Assembly: GCF_011045835.1 (NCBI RefSeq)
Contig: NZ_CP047349.1
Location: 806,001-870,000, forward strand
DNA length: 64,000 nt
Direction of reading: 5' to 3'
Source of the DNA: Proteus terrae subsp. cibarius
GTDB taxonomy: Bacteria > Pseudomonadota > Gammaproteobacteria > Enterobacterales > Enterobacteriaceae
Positions within the stretch are counted from its first letter, which is position 1, and each line of letters begins with the position of its first letter. This document shows, piece after piece, positions 9,692 through 18,801 of the stretch. The translations under genes were made by a program, and so were the position numbers. Below the pieces are notes generated by a model. It was not told the origin of the DNA and did no database searches. It was given only the letters and a program-made list of their open reading frames with translations.

Positions 9692-10324
9692 TTACAGCGA
9701 GCCTGTGATCAACTGATTTTTTAAGGCGAAATGAACTAAATCGATGGTGGTTTCACAGCCTAATTTACCCAGTATATTGGCTCGATGAACGTGTACGGTC
9801 TTATGGCTAAGATTAAGTTGTACAGCAATGGTTTTGACATTAACACCTTGAACTAACAGATTAAAAATCTCTTTTTCTCGAGGAGTTAAAGTATGGAGTG
9901 CATCTTCTTTTTCAGGTGTTTGTCGCAATGCCTTCATCGCATCAGAACAGAGATAACAACCACCTTGATGTACAGCACGTACTGCTTGTACTAACTCTTC
10001 AGGACCACAACGTTTTGTTAAATAACCGCGAGCGCCAGAGTCTAATGCACTTTGAACAAAGGCCGGGGTGTCATAGATACTTAAAATAATAGTCCGAAAA
10101 TCGGGGCGCTTTTGTTTTAAACGGCTTTGGAGTTGTAGACCACTTTCGCCAGGCATAGAGAGATCCATAACGGCAACATCAATATCGTCATGTGCTAAAT
10201 AAGGCCATGCTTCTTGCCCATTGGAATATTCACCCACGATGTGAATATCGGGTTCTAGCATTAGGAGTTGTGCAAAACCAGAACGCACAACAATGTGATC
10301 ATCTACTAAAGCAACTTTTATCAT
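9692..10324 (-). CDS. uhpA: Response regulator UhpA (NarL/LuxR type)
   Basis: DNA-binding response regulator expected to activate the downstream operon when sugar phosphates are outside the cell. Its 210 residues form a receiver domain with acidic residues D8/D9, phospho-acceptor D54 in AVMDLSMPG and a conserved lysine in LTKRCG. A LuxR-type helix-turn-helix follows (LTPREKEIFNLLVQGVN, LNLSHKTVHVHRANIL). It is first in the minus-strand order uhpA-uhpB-uhpC-afuA-afuB-afuC. The E. coli target gene uhpT is not in this window, and afuABC takes its place. The promoter should lie within 10325-10503, but I could not assign boxes confidently. Confidence 0.92.
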   Translation of the reverse strand: MIKVALVDDHIVVRSGFAQLLMLEPDIHIVGEYSNGQEAWPYLAHDDIDVAVMDLSMPGESGLQLQSRLKQKRPDFRTIILSIYDTPAFVQSALDSGARGYLTKRCGPEELVQAVRAVHQGGCYLCSDAMKALRQTPEKEDALHTLTPREKEIFNLLVQGVNVKTIAVQLNLSHKTVHVHRANILGKLGCETTIDLVHFALKNQLITGSL

Positions 10325-10503
10325 AATTTTTTATTAGTCAGAGAGTAGTCAGACAATACTTATATGATTTATAACAAGCTACAGAAAGATAAGCGAGGAA
10401 AAATGGAGAAGAAATCCGGTTTTGAGCTTTATATTTCGTTTTTATCAAGGTGAATCGTGACAAGCAAATAATAATAATGGGTTATTTATTGTTCTTATTA
10501 TTT

Positions 10504-10532
10504 CCCATAAGCAGGGAACCTCTGCCTATGGG
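10504..10532 (-). terminator. Hairpin after panD
   Basis: An 11-position stem with one mismatch, CCCATAAGCAG (10504-10514) and CTGCCTATGGG (10522-10532), lies 21 bp beyond the panD stop. The minus strand continues AAATAATAAG, so it is a weak or factor-assisted terminator candidate for panBCD. Confidence 0.5.
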
Positions 10533-10553
10533 AAGTGGGCAATATTTTATTGA

Positions 10554-10934
10554 TTAAGCAACTTGAACGGGCACGGCTTTGGCAATGCGCTTCATTTCAT
10601 TGTTGTCTTCAAAATATGCAATGTTTGGCTTATGGCTACGCGCATCGCTATCAGGAATTTGTACATAAGAGCAAATAATTAAGCGATCGCCAACAGCTGC
10701 ACGACGAGCGGCTGCACCATTGACAGATATAATTCGTGAACCTCTTTCTGCACAAATGGCGTAAGTTGAAAAACGTTCGCCATTATCAACGTTATAAATA
10801 TCGATCGCTTCATTTTCAAGAATGCCAGCAGCATCCATAAAATCCTGATCAATTGCACAAGAGCCTTCATAATGCAGATCGGCTTGTGTCACTTTTACGC
10901 GATGAAGTTTGCCTTGTAACATAGTGCGTAGCAT
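10554..10934 (-). CDS. panD: Aspartate 1-decarboxylase
   Basis: Pyruvoyl enzyme that makes beta-alanine from L-aspartate for pantothenate (coenzyme A) synthesis. It has 126 residues, as in E. coli. The self-cleavage site Gly24-Ser25 is present in YEGSCAID, and Ser25 becomes the pyruvoyl group. The NGAAARRA motif of the active site is also present. It lies 25 bp after panC, so panB-panC-panD form one minus-strand operon. In E. coli an extra gene (yadD) separates panC and panD. Confidence 0.97.
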   Translation of the reverse strand: MLRTMLQGKLHRVKVTQADLHYEGSCAIDQDFMDAAGILENEAIDIYNVDNGERFSTYAICAERGSRIISVNGAAARRAAVGDRLIICSYVQIPDSDARSHKPNIAYFEDNNEMKRIAKAVPVQVA

Positions 10935-10959
10935 TGTTGTGTTTCCTATATTCTAATAA

Positions 10960-11814
10960 TTAAGACACAAGATTAACTTGCTGGTTATCGATAAGACGCG
11001 TATTACCCAGCCATGCAGCCATTAAAATAACCGCTCGACGGCTCTCTTCATTTAATGGTGTGAGTGTATCTGCATCACAAATAAAGCACTCGTCTGCACG
11101 AAAACCTTGCTGCTCTAAGGTGTTTTTTGCATTTTGTAGTAACTGATTAACATCATGATCACCCGACTTTAATTGTTCTGCGATTACTTGCGTCGCTTGA
11201 TAAAGTGCAGGGGCTTGTTGTTTTTCGCTATCAGATAATAGGCGATTGCGCGAACTGAGCGCTAAACCATTTTTGTCACGTACGATAGCAACAGGAACGA
11301 TGCTGATATCCATACATAAATCACTTACCATCTTTTTGATAATTTGTAGTTGTTGAAAGTCTTTTTCTCCAAACATTGCAACATCAGGTTGCACAAGATT
11401 AAAAAGCTTACTGACAACCGTTGTGACACCACGGAAATGACCAGGACGGCTTGCACCCTCTAATACAGTAGACAATATAGGCACATCAACGGTGGTTTGA
11501 TTTTCCATGCCGTGTGGATACATCTCTTTCGCTGAAGGGGCAAAGATAATATCGACATGCTTATCACGCAGTAACTCGCAATCTTCTTGTAAAGTTCGAG
11601 GGTAGTTTGCTAAATCTGCTTCTCTATCAAATTGAAGTGGATTCACAAATATAGAAGCTATCACGACATCCGCGTGAATACGGGCTTCTTCAATTAATTT
11701 TAGGTGACCTTCATGAAGATTACCCATTGTTGGAACCAATGCAATGCGTTTACCTTCTTGCTTTAATCGCTTGATTTCTCTGCGTAAGATAAGCGTAGTT
11801 TCAATAATTAGCAT
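10960..11814 (-). CDS. panC: Pantothenate synthetase
   Basis: Cytoplasmic ATP-dependent ligase that joins pantoate and beta-alanine to give pantothenate via a pantoyl adenylate. It has 284 residues. The nucleotide-binding HIGH-like motif is in [18 protein letters not shown] and FGEKDFQQL form the substrate site, and the KMSKS-like region is [10 protein letters not shown]. The ATG opens the family consensus MLIIET. It sits between panB (42 bp) and panD (25 bp), so the full branch from ketopantoate-forming PanB to beta-alanine-forming PanD is together, apart from panE. Confidence 0.97.
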   Translation of the reverse strand: MLIIETTLILRREIKRLKQEGKRIALVPTMGNLHEGHLKLIEEARIHADVVIASIFVNPLQFDREADLANYPRTLQEDCELLRDKHVDIIFAPSAKEMYPHGMENQTTVDVPILSTVLEGASRPGHFRGVTTVVSKLFNLVQPDVAMFGEKDFQQLQIIKKMVSDLCMDISIVPVAIVRDKNGLALSSRNRLLSDSEKQQAPALYQATQVIAEQLKSGDHDVNQLLQNAKNTLEQQGFRADECFICDADTLTPLNEESRRAVILMAAWLGNTRLIDNQQVNLVS

Positions 11815-11856
11815 GGCGTGACTCCTTTAAACGATATTGATAATTAAGATAATAAA

Positions 11857-12648
11857 TCAGTTAAATGAATGTTTTTCTTCGGGAAACAGACCTTGTTCAA
11901 CTTGTTGAACATAAAGGCTGACAGCACCTTTTAATGATCCTGCTTCTTGTAAAAAATCTTTTGAGAACTTAGGTGCTTGAGGGGTTAAGCCTAATAAGTC
12001 ATGCATCACAAGAATTTGCCCATCAGTGACATTACCTGCGCCAATACCAATAACAGGCATCGTTAATGCGTCTGTAATTGCTTTAGCCAGAGTAACAGGA
12101 ACACATTCCAATACCGCTAATTGAGCACCTGCATCTTCAAGGGCAATAGCATCTTGCTTTAATTGCTCGGCTTCATCGTGCTCTCTACCTTGGATTTTGT
12201 AACCCCCGAAAACATTGACTGACTGTGGTGTTAATCCTAAATGGATACAGACAGGAACTGCACGCTCAGCCAGCATTTTAACGGTAGGAATTAACCAGCT
12301 TCCACCTTCAATCTTCACCATGTTGGCACCTGCTTGCATCAAAATGCCGGCGTTAAGGCAAGCTTGTTCAGGTGTTGAATAAGACATAAAGGGCATATCA
12401 GCAATTAAGAAGGCATTAGGAGCGCCTGCTCTTACACAGCGGGTGTGATAGGCAATTTGCTCAACAGTAACGGGGAGCGTGCTGTTATGGCCTTGTAATG
12501 TCATTCCTAGCGAATCACCAATCAGCATGGCTTGAATACCTTCTTGTGCAAAAAGGCGGGCAAAACTTGAATCATAAGCGGTGATTGTGGCGAATTTTTT
12601 CTTTTCTTGCTTATAGCGATTTAGCGTTGAAAGCGTAGTGGGTTTCAT
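11857..12648 (-). CDS. panB: Ketopantoate hydroxymethyltransferase
   Basis: First committed enzyme of pantothenate synthesis: it adds a hydroxymethyl group from methylene-tetrahydrofolate to alpha-ketoisovalerate. I place the start at 12648 ([13 protein letters not shown]), giving 263 residues, one fewer than E. coli. The frame stays open upstream to 12849, but that stretch is hydrophobic, AT-rich and unlike the family, and a GGAG ribosome site lies 8 nt before the chosen ATG. Visible motifs are [25 protein letters not shown] and GIGAGN. In E. coli folK lies directly upstream of panB; here a tnpB element separates them. Confidence 0.95.
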   Translation of the reverse strand: MKPTTLSTLNRYKQEKKKFATITAYDSSFARLFAQEGIQAMLIGDSLGMTLQGHNSTLPVTVEQIAYHTRCVRAGAPNAFLIADMPFMSYSTPEQACLNAGILMQAGANMVKIEGGSWLIPTVKMLAERAVPVCIHLGLTPQSVNVFGGYKIQGREHDEAEQLKQDAIALEDAGAQLAVLECVPVTLAKAITDALTMPVIGIGAGNVTDGQILVMHDLLGLTPQAPKFSKDFLQEAGSLKGAVSLYVQQVEQGLFPEEKHSFN

Positions 12649-12964
12649 TGTAACAAACTCCATCATTGTCGTTTTTTGTGTGTAGATAAAATTAATTACT
12701 TCACATAATTGATTGTTTATTAAAGAAAATATTTGATTGTCAAAATAAAGCCGCTTTCGATTGTAGCATTTAAGGACTAAAAACGAAGAAAAAGTAACTA
12801 AATGAGTAATAAAAAATAACAAATGATAATTTTTATTTATATTCATCAATTGGTTATATATGAAAAATAAATATAAAAGAGTTTAGAGATTGAGGCAGTG
12901 AGGGGCGTTTGAAAAATAGAGGGAAAGCAAAGGAGAGGAGATAGGCTGATACTGTTTATGTTTT
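12649..12964. other. Gene-free stretch upstream of panB
   Basis: This AT-rich region should contain the panB promoter on the minus strand. I see no RNA gene, no credible coding sequence and no clear operator. It ends at the TTAC target of the tnpB element. Confidence 0.5.
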
Positions 12965-12968
12965 TTAC

Positions 12969-14235
12969 CAAACACGCCGTAAAGCTCCGTCGTTCAGGGC
13001 GGGGATATAATGCGGAAAAGCCCGAGAGGCTTTAAAGATCAGTCAGGTGTCTCCTGCTGTTCAATATATTGTTTTCAATCGTGCGCTGGCACTTCAAAAT
13101 GAAAATCATGAGGCAGGAAACAAATTTATTCCCTACACGAAAATGACTTCATGGCTCACTGAATGGAAAACCGATCCTGAGACACAGTGGCTAAAAAAAG
13201 CGCCATCACAACCGCTTCAACAATCCTTGAAAGATTTGGAGCGCGGCTACAAGAATTTCTTCCAAAAACGGGCTTCTTTTCCCCGCTTCAAAAAACGCGA
13301 GCAAAACGATGCGTTCCGCTATCCGCAGGGGGGGGGGAAGCTCGATCAGAGCAATAGTCGAATATCCTTGCCAAAGTTGGGATGGATACGCTATCGCAAT
13401 AGCTGTGAAGTCATTGGAGAAGTGAAAAACGTCACGGTCAGCCAGTCATGCGGAAACTGGTACGTCAGTATCCAGACAGAGTATGAAATATCCGAGCCTC
13501 AGCATGATTCAACAACGATGGTTGGTCTGGATGCAGGTATAACCAAACTCGCTACGTTGTCAGACGGCACAGTATTCGAGCCTGTTAACAGTTTCAAAAC
13601 CAGCCAGAAAAAGCTGGCAACATTCCAGCGCCAGTTAAGTCGTAAAGTGAAATTCAGTGCTAACTGGCAGAAACAAAAGCGCAAAATCCAGCGTCTGCAT
13701 TCCCATATTGCCAATATCCGCAAAGACTACCTTCACAAAGCCACAACGAAAATCAACAAAAACCACGCAATGATTGCCATTGAGGATCTGAAGGTCAGTA
13801 ACATGTCAAAATCGGCAAAAGGAACAGCAGAGCAACACGGACGAAACGTCAAAGCCAAATCAGGTTTGAACCGAGCGATATTAGATCAGGGTTGGCATGA
13901 AATGCGTCGTCAGCTTGAGTACAAGCAACTCTGGCGTGGTGGTCAGGTACTTGCTGTACCTCCTGCATATACCAGCCAGCGGTGCGCGTGCTGTGGTCAC
14001 ACCGCGAAAGAAAACCGTCTGTCACAAAGTAAATTTGAGTGCCTTGAGTGCGGATATACAGAGAACGCGGATATCAACGGTGCTCGTAACATTTTAGCGG
14101 CAGGACATGCCGTTCTAGCCTGTGGAGGGATGGTGCAGTCAGACCGCCCATTGAAGCAGGAACCCACCGAGGTGAGTCAGGCTACGGTCTGAACGCAGTA
14201 GGGATCCCCGTTCTTCAGGGCGAGGAGGATGTCAA
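12969..14235 (+). mobile_element. Solo tnpB element, IS200/IS605 superfamily (IS608-like ends)
   Basis: A 1267-bp segment with GC content visibly above its neighbours, holding tnpB alone and no tnpA. It is preceded by TTAC (12965-12968) and ends with TCAA (14232-14235). These are the target and right-cleavage tetranucleotides known for IS608-type elements. Both ends carry a related imperfect hairpin sharing the core TTCAGGGCG: left 12985-13004 region, right about 14205-14226. There is no terminal inverted repeat or target duplication, as expected for this superfamily. It splits the conserved folK-panB neighbourhood. Without tnpA it could only be mobilised in trans. Confidence 0.8.
13047..14192 (+). 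CDS. tnpB: TnpB RNA-guided nuclease, apparently 5'-truncated
   Basis: RuvC-type nuclease related to Cas12, which in studied TnpBs is guided by an RNA from the element's right end. Seen: RuvC acidic residues D162 ([11 protein letters not shown]), E246 ([10 protein letters not shown]) and D342 (NADINGARN), plus a zinc site C313/C316 and C332/C335. The 381-residue product starts at a GTG at [16 protein letters not shown]. Family members usually have about 25-30 more N-terminal residues (a basic YRIYP-type strand and first helix). No upstream in-frame ATG exists before the stop at 13008, so the N-terminal RNA-binding part seems lost. A run of ten G (13328-13337) lies in the coding sequence. Activity is doubtful. 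Confidence 0.88.
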   Translation: MSPAVQYIVFNRALALQNENHEAGNKFIPYTKMTSWLTEWKTDPETQWLKKAPSQPLQQSLKDLERGYKNFFQKRASFPRFKKREQNDAFRYPQGGGKLDQSNSRISLPKLGWIRYRNSCEVIGEVKNVTVSQSCGNWYVSIQTEYEISEPQHDSTTMVGLDAGITKLATLSDGTVFEPVNSFKTSQKKLATFQRQLSRKVKFSANWQKQKRKIQRLHSHIANIRKDYLHKATTKINKNHAMIAIEDLKVSNMSKSAKGTAEQHGRNVKAKSGLNRAILDQGWHEMRRQLEYKQLWRGGQVLAVPPAYTSQRCACCGHTAKENRLSQSKFECLECGYTENADINGARNILAAGHAVLACGGMVQSDRPLKQEPTEVSQATV

Positions 14236-14255
14236 AGTATCAACCTTTAGCATTA
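14150..14255 (+). ncRNA. Candidate right-end guide (omega/re) RNA of TnpB
   Basis: In IS200/IS605 elements the guide RNA covers the tnpB 3' end and the right-end hairpin, and its guide is the DNA just past the element. Here the hairpin around CCCCGTTCTTCAGGGCGAGG (from about 14206) ends at TCAA (14235). The guide would therefore begin AGTATCAACCTTTAG (from 14236). The 5' limit given is approximate. The RNA is inferred from element architecture, not from a promoter. Confidence 0.4.
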
Positions 14256-14274
14256 AGGGTGTATTAGTGTGAAA

Positions 14275-14769
14275 TTACCACTTTTCCATGCCATTTTCAG
14301 GCACTAACGCCAATCTATCTGCTAATAACTCGCCATCAGGAAAGCGAAGATCAGGTGCTAATTCAGCTAATGGGTAAAGCATAAATTCACGTACTTTAAG
14401 CCCGTAATGAGGTACGGTTAATCGCTCAGTTTGGATCACATCATCACCAAATAACATAATATCAAGGTCAAGCGTTCTTGGTCCCCAACGATTACCTTCT
14501 TTTCTAACACGACCTTGCGCCAATTCAATAGCTTGAGTGTTATCAAGTAACTCTTCTGGTGCTAATGTTGTATCAACCGCAACAGCGACATTTAGGTAAT
14601 CAGGCTGATCTTGAGGCCCCATTGGACGTGTACGATACCAAGATGACTGTGCAACCAATGTTGTTTGTGGGATCTCACTGATTGCCTTAATCGCTGAATT
14701 CACCTGATCGTCAGGTGAATTCAAATTACTTCCCAGAATGATATAAACACGTTTTTTCTGTTTACTCAT
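14275..14769 (-). CDS. folK: HPPK, folate pyrophosphokinase
   Basis: Transfers pyrophosphate from ATP to 6-hydroxymethyl-dihydropterin in folate synthesis. The product has 164 residues with the start at 14769 ([15 protein letters not shown]). The longer frame from 14802 adds eleven residues with no family match. Motifs: [47 protein letters not shown] (in parts) and the C-terminal EKW. Its start overlaps the pcnB end by 8 bp, so translation is probably coupled to pcnB as in E. coli. The tnpB element is inserted just beyond its 3' end. Confidence 0.96.
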   Translation of the reverse strand: MSKQKKRVYIILGSNLNSPDDQVNSAIKAISEIPQTTLVAQSSWYRTRPMGPQDQPDYLNVAVAVDTTLAPEELLDNTQAIELAQGRVRKEGNRWGPRTLDLDIMLFGDDVIQTERLTVPHYGLKVREFMLYPLAELAPDLRFPDGELLADRLALVPENGMEKW

Positions 14770-16315
14770 TGGTACTCTCTTGTCTAGATGCAGGCTTTGC
14801 ACTTGGATGACGAGGGCGTTTACGTGGACGCGGACGTCTGCGAACCGGTGCTTGACCTAATTCAGATACCATTGAGCGCTGTTGCGTATTATTAGACGCT
14901 TGGAAATCAGCCCACCAACTTGCTAACGCTTCAAGCTCTGGATTGTGTTGTACATTGGCACGTAATTCCAGTAAATCGAACGCTGCACGGAATTTAGGGT
15001 GCTCAAGTAATTTATTCGCACGACGACCTTGGCGTTTAGGTAAACGTTGCTGTAATTGCCAGATATCACGCATTGTTGTGGTAATACGTTTGGGTATCGC
15101 AATAGTACGGCATTGCTCATCTAAAATATCGTTCATCGCCATAGAGAAAGAGTCATAGTAAGAAAGACCACTTTCTTGGACTAACTTTTCAGCATGTTCA
15201 ATTAATGGATACCACAACATTGCCGCAAATAAGAACGCCGGATTGACTCGCATCTCTTTATTAATGCGATAGTCCGTATTTTTGAGAACTTGATCTAACA
15301 TTCTCTCCATCGGCGTATCATGTTGCTCCGTCATTTTAGAAGCAATCAGCGGAAACAGTGGCTCAAGTAATTGATGGCGACACATTAATTTGTAAGTTTT
15401 GTAGCCTTGCCCTGTTTGTAATAATTTTAATGACTCTTCAAAAAGACGAGCCGATGGAATATTACGTAATAAAGGGGCGAGTCTGCTAATTGGCTCTGCG
15501 GTTTCAGGCGCAATTTGCATATCCAATTTGCTGGCAAAGCGAATGGCTCTAAGCATTCTGACGGGATCTTCGCGATAACGCGTTTCAGGATCGCCAATTA
15601 AGCGAATAATACCTGCTTTTAGATCCGCTAAACCGCCAACGTAATCACGTACAGCAAAATCATCAACACCGTAGTAGAGGCTATTTAATGTAAAGTCACG
15701 ACGAATGGCATCTTCTTCAATTGAGCCAAAAATATTGTCGCGCAGTAACATACCGCTTTGTGCTTGCTGAGATTGGTTATTGTCTGAAACTTCATGATCT
15801 TCATGAGAGCCGCGGAAAGTCGCCACCTCAATCACTTCAGGGCCAAACATAATATGAGCAAGACGGAAACGACGACCGACTAAACGACTATTGCGGAATA
15901 ATCGACGTACATCTTCAGGTGTTGCATTAGTGGCAATATCAAAATCTTTTGGTTTTTTTCCCAGTAATAAGTCACGAACACCACCACCAACTAAATAAGC
16001 CTGAAAGCCTGAGTTGTTGAGGCGATAAAGCACTTTTAATGCATTATCACTGATATCTTTACGTGAAATTGGGTGTTGATCTCTTGGGATCACAGTCATT
16101 GGCAAATCACTCCCGTTCGCCTTTTCTTTATTACTCTTTTTTTTACGGGGACGGTCTGCGGATATAGCAGGACGCCGACGCACAGGTTTCTGTGTTTCTT
16201 GTATTGGTCGGTCAGATGCAGTGACTGGCCTTTCACTTGCTACCGGTTGTGTGTCTGATGACGTTGTTTGTCGTCCTAGCAGATTACGGCAGAAATGTGC
16301 TACTCGATTAAAAAT
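14762..16315 (-). CDS. pcnB: Poly(A) polymerase I, AUU start codon
   Basis: Adds 3' poly(A) tails to RNA, promoting decay, and controls ColE1-type plasmid copy number through RNA I. The 517-residue product has the class II nucleotidyltransferase signature ([22 protein letters not shown]), the domain RNA-binding region, and an arginine/lysine-rich tail ([13 protein letters not shown]). E. coli pcnB is known to start at AUU, giving FTRVANFCRKVL. Here the aligned sequence [12 protein letters not shown] is preceded by ATT at 16313-16315, with a GAGGTG ribosome site 5 nt upstream. The frame continues to an ATG at 16369, but that extension lacks similarity. Compared with E. coli there is a longer linker of about 30 residues after the start. 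Confidence 0.93.
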   Translation of the reverse strand: MFNRVAHFCRNLLGRQTTSSDTQPVASERPVTASDRPIQETQKPVRRRPAISADRPRKKKSNKEKANGSDLPMTVIPRDQHPISRKDISDNALKVLYRLNNSGFQAYLVGGGVRDLLLGKKPKDFDIATNATPEDVRRLFRNSRLVGRRFRLAHIMFGPEVIEVATFRGSHEDHEVSDNNQSQQAQSGMLLRDNIFGSIEEDAIRRDFTLNSLYYGVDDFAVRDYVGGLADLKAGIIRLIGDPETRYREDPVRMLRAIRFASKLDMQIAPETAEPISRLAPLLRNIPSARLFEESLKLLQTGQGYKTYKLMCRHQLLEPLFPLIASKMTEQHDTPMERMLDQVLKNTDYRINKEMRVNPAFLFAAMLWYPLIEHAEKLVQESGLSYYDSFSMAMNDILDEQCRTIAIPKRITTTMRDIWQLQQRLPKRQGRRANKLLEHPKFRAAFDLLELRANVQHNPELEALASWWADFQASNNTQQRSMVSELGQAPVRRRPRPRKRPRHPSAKPASRQESTNE

Positions 16316-16406
16316 ATGACACCTCGAATAATAAATTCTAATAATTAAAAAAATTAAGCGGCTAATCATAGCCTACTGAACATTTTTTGAGAATGCTTTG
16401 TGTGGT

Positions 16407-17318
16407 TTATTCATACCCTTGTTGCTGATGATTTTGTTTTAAAATCTCAGAAGGTGACCACTGCGCAGTCGCAATCTCTAACAATGATGCTAACGAATAA
16501 TCTTGCCAACCCGCAATAATAGGCTGATTAAGAAATCGCAAAGCATCGATAATGACGGGTCTTGGATCAGTATCTGGCAACGCATGTGCGTGATTTTGTT
16601 TTGATAATTTATTACCGTCATGATTTATTGCTAAAGGTAAATGAGCATAACGCGGAATAGGTAAATTCAGTTGTTTATGTAAACTGATTTGTCGCAACGT
16701 GGGATCAAGTAGATCGGCACCTCTAACAACTTCGGTTACACCCTGATAATTATCATCAATCACCGTCACTAGATTATACGCAAATAAGTTATCTTTTCTG
16801 TGAATAATCATATCTTCTAACACGATAGACGTACTCTTTGAATAATATGTACCTTGAATGACATCTTCAAAATGATAAACGGGATGCTGTTGGATCAACC
16901 TCCATGCACTCTCTTTATCAAAAGGTATCACATTATCTGTAAGTGGCTCTCGGTGGCGACAGTGGTTATCATACACGCCCCCTAAGTCATGTAAACGATG
17001 ACGGCTACAGTGGCAGTGGTAGCAAACACCCTCTTTCCAAAGCGTGTGTAAAATTTCACGGTAAGCATCATGGCGTTGCGATTGATAGAGGATCTCTTCA
17101 TCCCAAAACAAACCATAATGTTCTAATGTGCGAATAATTTGGGATGCAGTGCCGGGAGGTTCTCTAAGAGGGTCGATATCATCGATGCGCAGAAGCCAAA
17201 GCCCATGGTGTGCGCGAGCTTGAAGATAACTGCCAAGTGCAGTAACCAATGAGCCAAAATGAAGTTGACCCGTTGGCGATGGCGCAAAGCGCCCAATATA
17301 GTCTGTAATCTCGTGCAT
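16407..17318 (-). CDS. gluQ: Glutamyl-Q tRNA(Asp) synthetase
   Basis: Paralogue of glutamyl-tRNA synthetase without the anticodon domain. It attaches glutamate to the queuosine at the wobble position of tRNA-Asp. It has 303 residues, with the adenylate motif PSPTGQLHFGSLV (HIGH equivalent), a KLSKQN loop (KMSKS equivalent) and a cysteine-rich zinc region (CYHCHCSRHRL). It follows dksA closely (53 bp), as in E. coli. Its substrate, tRNA-Asp(GUC), is encoded at 43915-43991 in this window. Confidence 0.95.
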   Translation of the reverse strand: MHEITDYIGRFAPSPTGQLHFGSLVTALGSYLQARAHHGLWLLRIDDIDPLREPPGTASQIIRTLEHYGLFWDEEILYQSQRHDAYREILHTLWKEGVCYHCHCSRHRLHDLGGVYDNHCRHREPLTDNVIPFDKESAWRLIQQHPVYHFEDVIQGTYYSKSTSIVLEDMIIHRKDNLFAYNLVTVIDDNYQGVTEVVRGADLLDPTLRQISLHKQLNLPIPRYAHLPLAINHDGNKLSKQNHAHALPDTDPRPVIIDALRFLNQPIIAGWQDYSLASLLEIATAQWSPSEILKQNHQQQGYE

Positions 17319-17333
17319 CGAAAGATTCAGATT

Positions 17334-17362
17334 AACGCCTCAACGTATTAGGCTGAGGCGTT
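17334..17362 (-). terminator. dksA-gluQ intergenic hairpin
   Basis: A 9-bp stem, AACGCCTCA (17334-17342) and TGAGGCGTT (17354-17362), lies between the dksA stop and the gluQ start. Only TTAAT follows on the minus strand, so it probably attenuates rather than fully stops transcription into gluQ. Confidence 0.6.
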
Positions 17363-17371
17363 TACTTATTA

Positions 17372-17827
17372 TTAGCCAGCCATCTGCTTTTCGCGGATTT
17401 CAGCTAATGTCTTACAGTCGATACATAAATCGGCTGTAGGGCGAGCTTCTAAACGGCGAATACCGATTTCTACTCCACAAGATTCACAGAAACCAAAGTC
17501 ATCATCTTCAACTTTTTTCAGTGTTTTCTCGATTTTTTTAATGAGTTTACGTTCACGATCACGGTTACGCAGCTCAAGACTGAATTCTTCTTCTTGTGCA
17601 GCACGGTCAACGGGATCGGGGAAGTTTGCCGCCTCATCTTGCATATGAGTAACGGTGCGGTTGACTTCATCCCTGAGCTGATTGCGCCAAGATTCAAGTA
17701 TTAGCTTAAAATGCGCTAATTGGGCTTCGTTCATGTACTCTTCGCCCGCTTTTTCCTGATATGGCTCAACGCCAGCAATAGCGAGAATGCTCATGGACGA
17801 TGTTTTACGCTTTTGCCCTTCTTGCAT
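17372..17827 (-). CDS. dksA: RNA polymerase secondary-channel factor DksA
   Basis: Binds the secondary channel of RNA polymerase and works with ppGpp to repress rRNA promoters and activate biosynthetic ones. It has 151 residues, the E. coli length. I chose the ATG at 17827 ([13 protein letters not shown]); the frame open to 17929 has no family match. The coiled-coil tip carries the essential DPVDRA acidic pair, and the zinc finger is CESCGVEIG with CIDCKTLAE. RelA, which makes its partner ppGpp, is encoded at 30958-33195. Confidence 0.98.
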   Translation of the reverse strand: MQEGQKRKTSSMSILAIAGVEPYQEKAGEEYMNEAQLAHFKLILESWRNQLRDEVNRTVTHMQDEAANFPDPVDRAAQEEEFSLELRNRDRERKLIKKIEKTLKKVEDDDFGFCESCGVEIGIRRLEARPTADLCIDCKTLAEIREKQMAG

Positions 17828-17951
17828 AATGCTTCTCCTACATACGCATTTCTGAATAATCCCCACCTTCAAAACAGGAAGGGGAAAAAATAGGGCGCTA
17901 TAAATAGCAGATGCCCGCGAGGATAGCAATTATTCCTTCAATAAGTTTTCT

Positions 17952-18015
17952 CATGGTGTGAAGGCACGCAAGTAAATGTCCCTTTTTAGTTAAAAAATGC
18001 TTAACTAACACCATG
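17952..18015. repeat. Nested inverted repeats between sfsA and dksA
   Basis: Outer arms CATGGTGT (17952-17959) and ACACCATG (18008-18015) enclose inner arms AGTTAA (17988-17993) and TTAACT (18001-18006). The region lies just after the sfsA stop and about 125 bp before dksA. It may be a terminator-like fold or an operator. Confidence 0.5.
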
Positions 18016-18023
18016 TGAATCAA

Positions 18024-18734
18024 TTAACCATTTGAAATAAAAGGTAATTGCTGTCCAATTGTTAAATCGTATTCACTAATATTGATGCGATAACACAAGA
18101 TTTCAACCCCTGCATCACAGGCTTCTTTTAGCAGTGAAGCATAGGCAGGGTCAATCTCTTTAGCAACAGTCACTTCCGTAATCCCAGTATGGGGAACTGC
18201 GTAGAATAAGACAGCCCTTAAGCCCAATTTTGCGATAGCCGTCAACTCTCGAAGATGTTTCTGACCGCGTTCTGTCTTTGCATCAGGGAAATAGCCCATA
18301 CCGTTGTCTAGCAAGGTGACTGACTTCACTTCAATATAACAGTCAACTTTATGATTTGATTTAAGTAAAATGTCAATACGGCTGTTCTCACTACCGTATT
18401 TCACTTCTCGTTTTATCTCGTCATACTCAGATAATTCTGGAATGTCGCCTGCCTCAATAGCATCAGCAATAATTCCATTCGCTCTTAAGGTATTTACACA
18501 AATCCAATCATCGGTTTGAGTTTGAGTCAGTTCCCAGCTATGCGGATATTTTCTTTTTGCATTTGAAGAGGTGGAGTACCAAACGGTATCACCGGGTGTC
18601 GCACATCCCGTCATTGCACCGGTGTTGGCGCAATGGAGCGTGAATTCTTCCCCATTAGGGGTAACAACGTCTGCTAAAAAACGCTTATATCGTTTTAGTA
18701 AAGTGGCAGATTGTAGCGGTTGCTCAAATTTCAT
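18024..18734 (-). CDS. sfsA: SfsA, nuclease-like DNA-binding protein
   Basis: First described as a factor that stimulates maltose genes when overexpressed. Its fold contains a PD-(D/E)XK-type nuclease core, but the cellular role is unsettled. The 236-residue product shows the family motifs [31 protein letters not shown] and [10 protein letters not shown], then [16 protein letters not shown]. The gene heads the minus-strand group sfsA-dksA-gluQ-pcnB-folK, the E. coli order, and is divergent from hrpB (67 bp). Confidence 0.95.
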   Translation of the reverse strand: MKFEQPLQSATLLKRYKRFLADVVTPNGEEFTLHCANTGAMTGCATPGDTVWYSTSSNAKRKYPHSWELTQTQTDDWICVNTLRANGIIADAIEAGDIPELSEYDEIKREVKYGSENSRIDILLKSNHKVDCYIEVKSVTLLDNGMGYFPDAKTERGQKHLRELTAIAKLGLRAVLFYAVPHTGITEVTVAKEIDPAYASLLKEACDAGVEILCYRINISEYDLTIGQQLPFISNG

Positions 18735-18801
18735 GACAACTCCGATGAAAATACGACCTTTAATAAAGCGCTAATGCTACAATGCCTAGCCAAGAAAGTT
18801 A

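Noticed and set aside
12649-12849. 67-codon N-terminal extension of panB
   Set aside because: Hydrophobic, AT-rich and without family similarity; the ATG at 12648 has a good ribosome site and gives the standard length.
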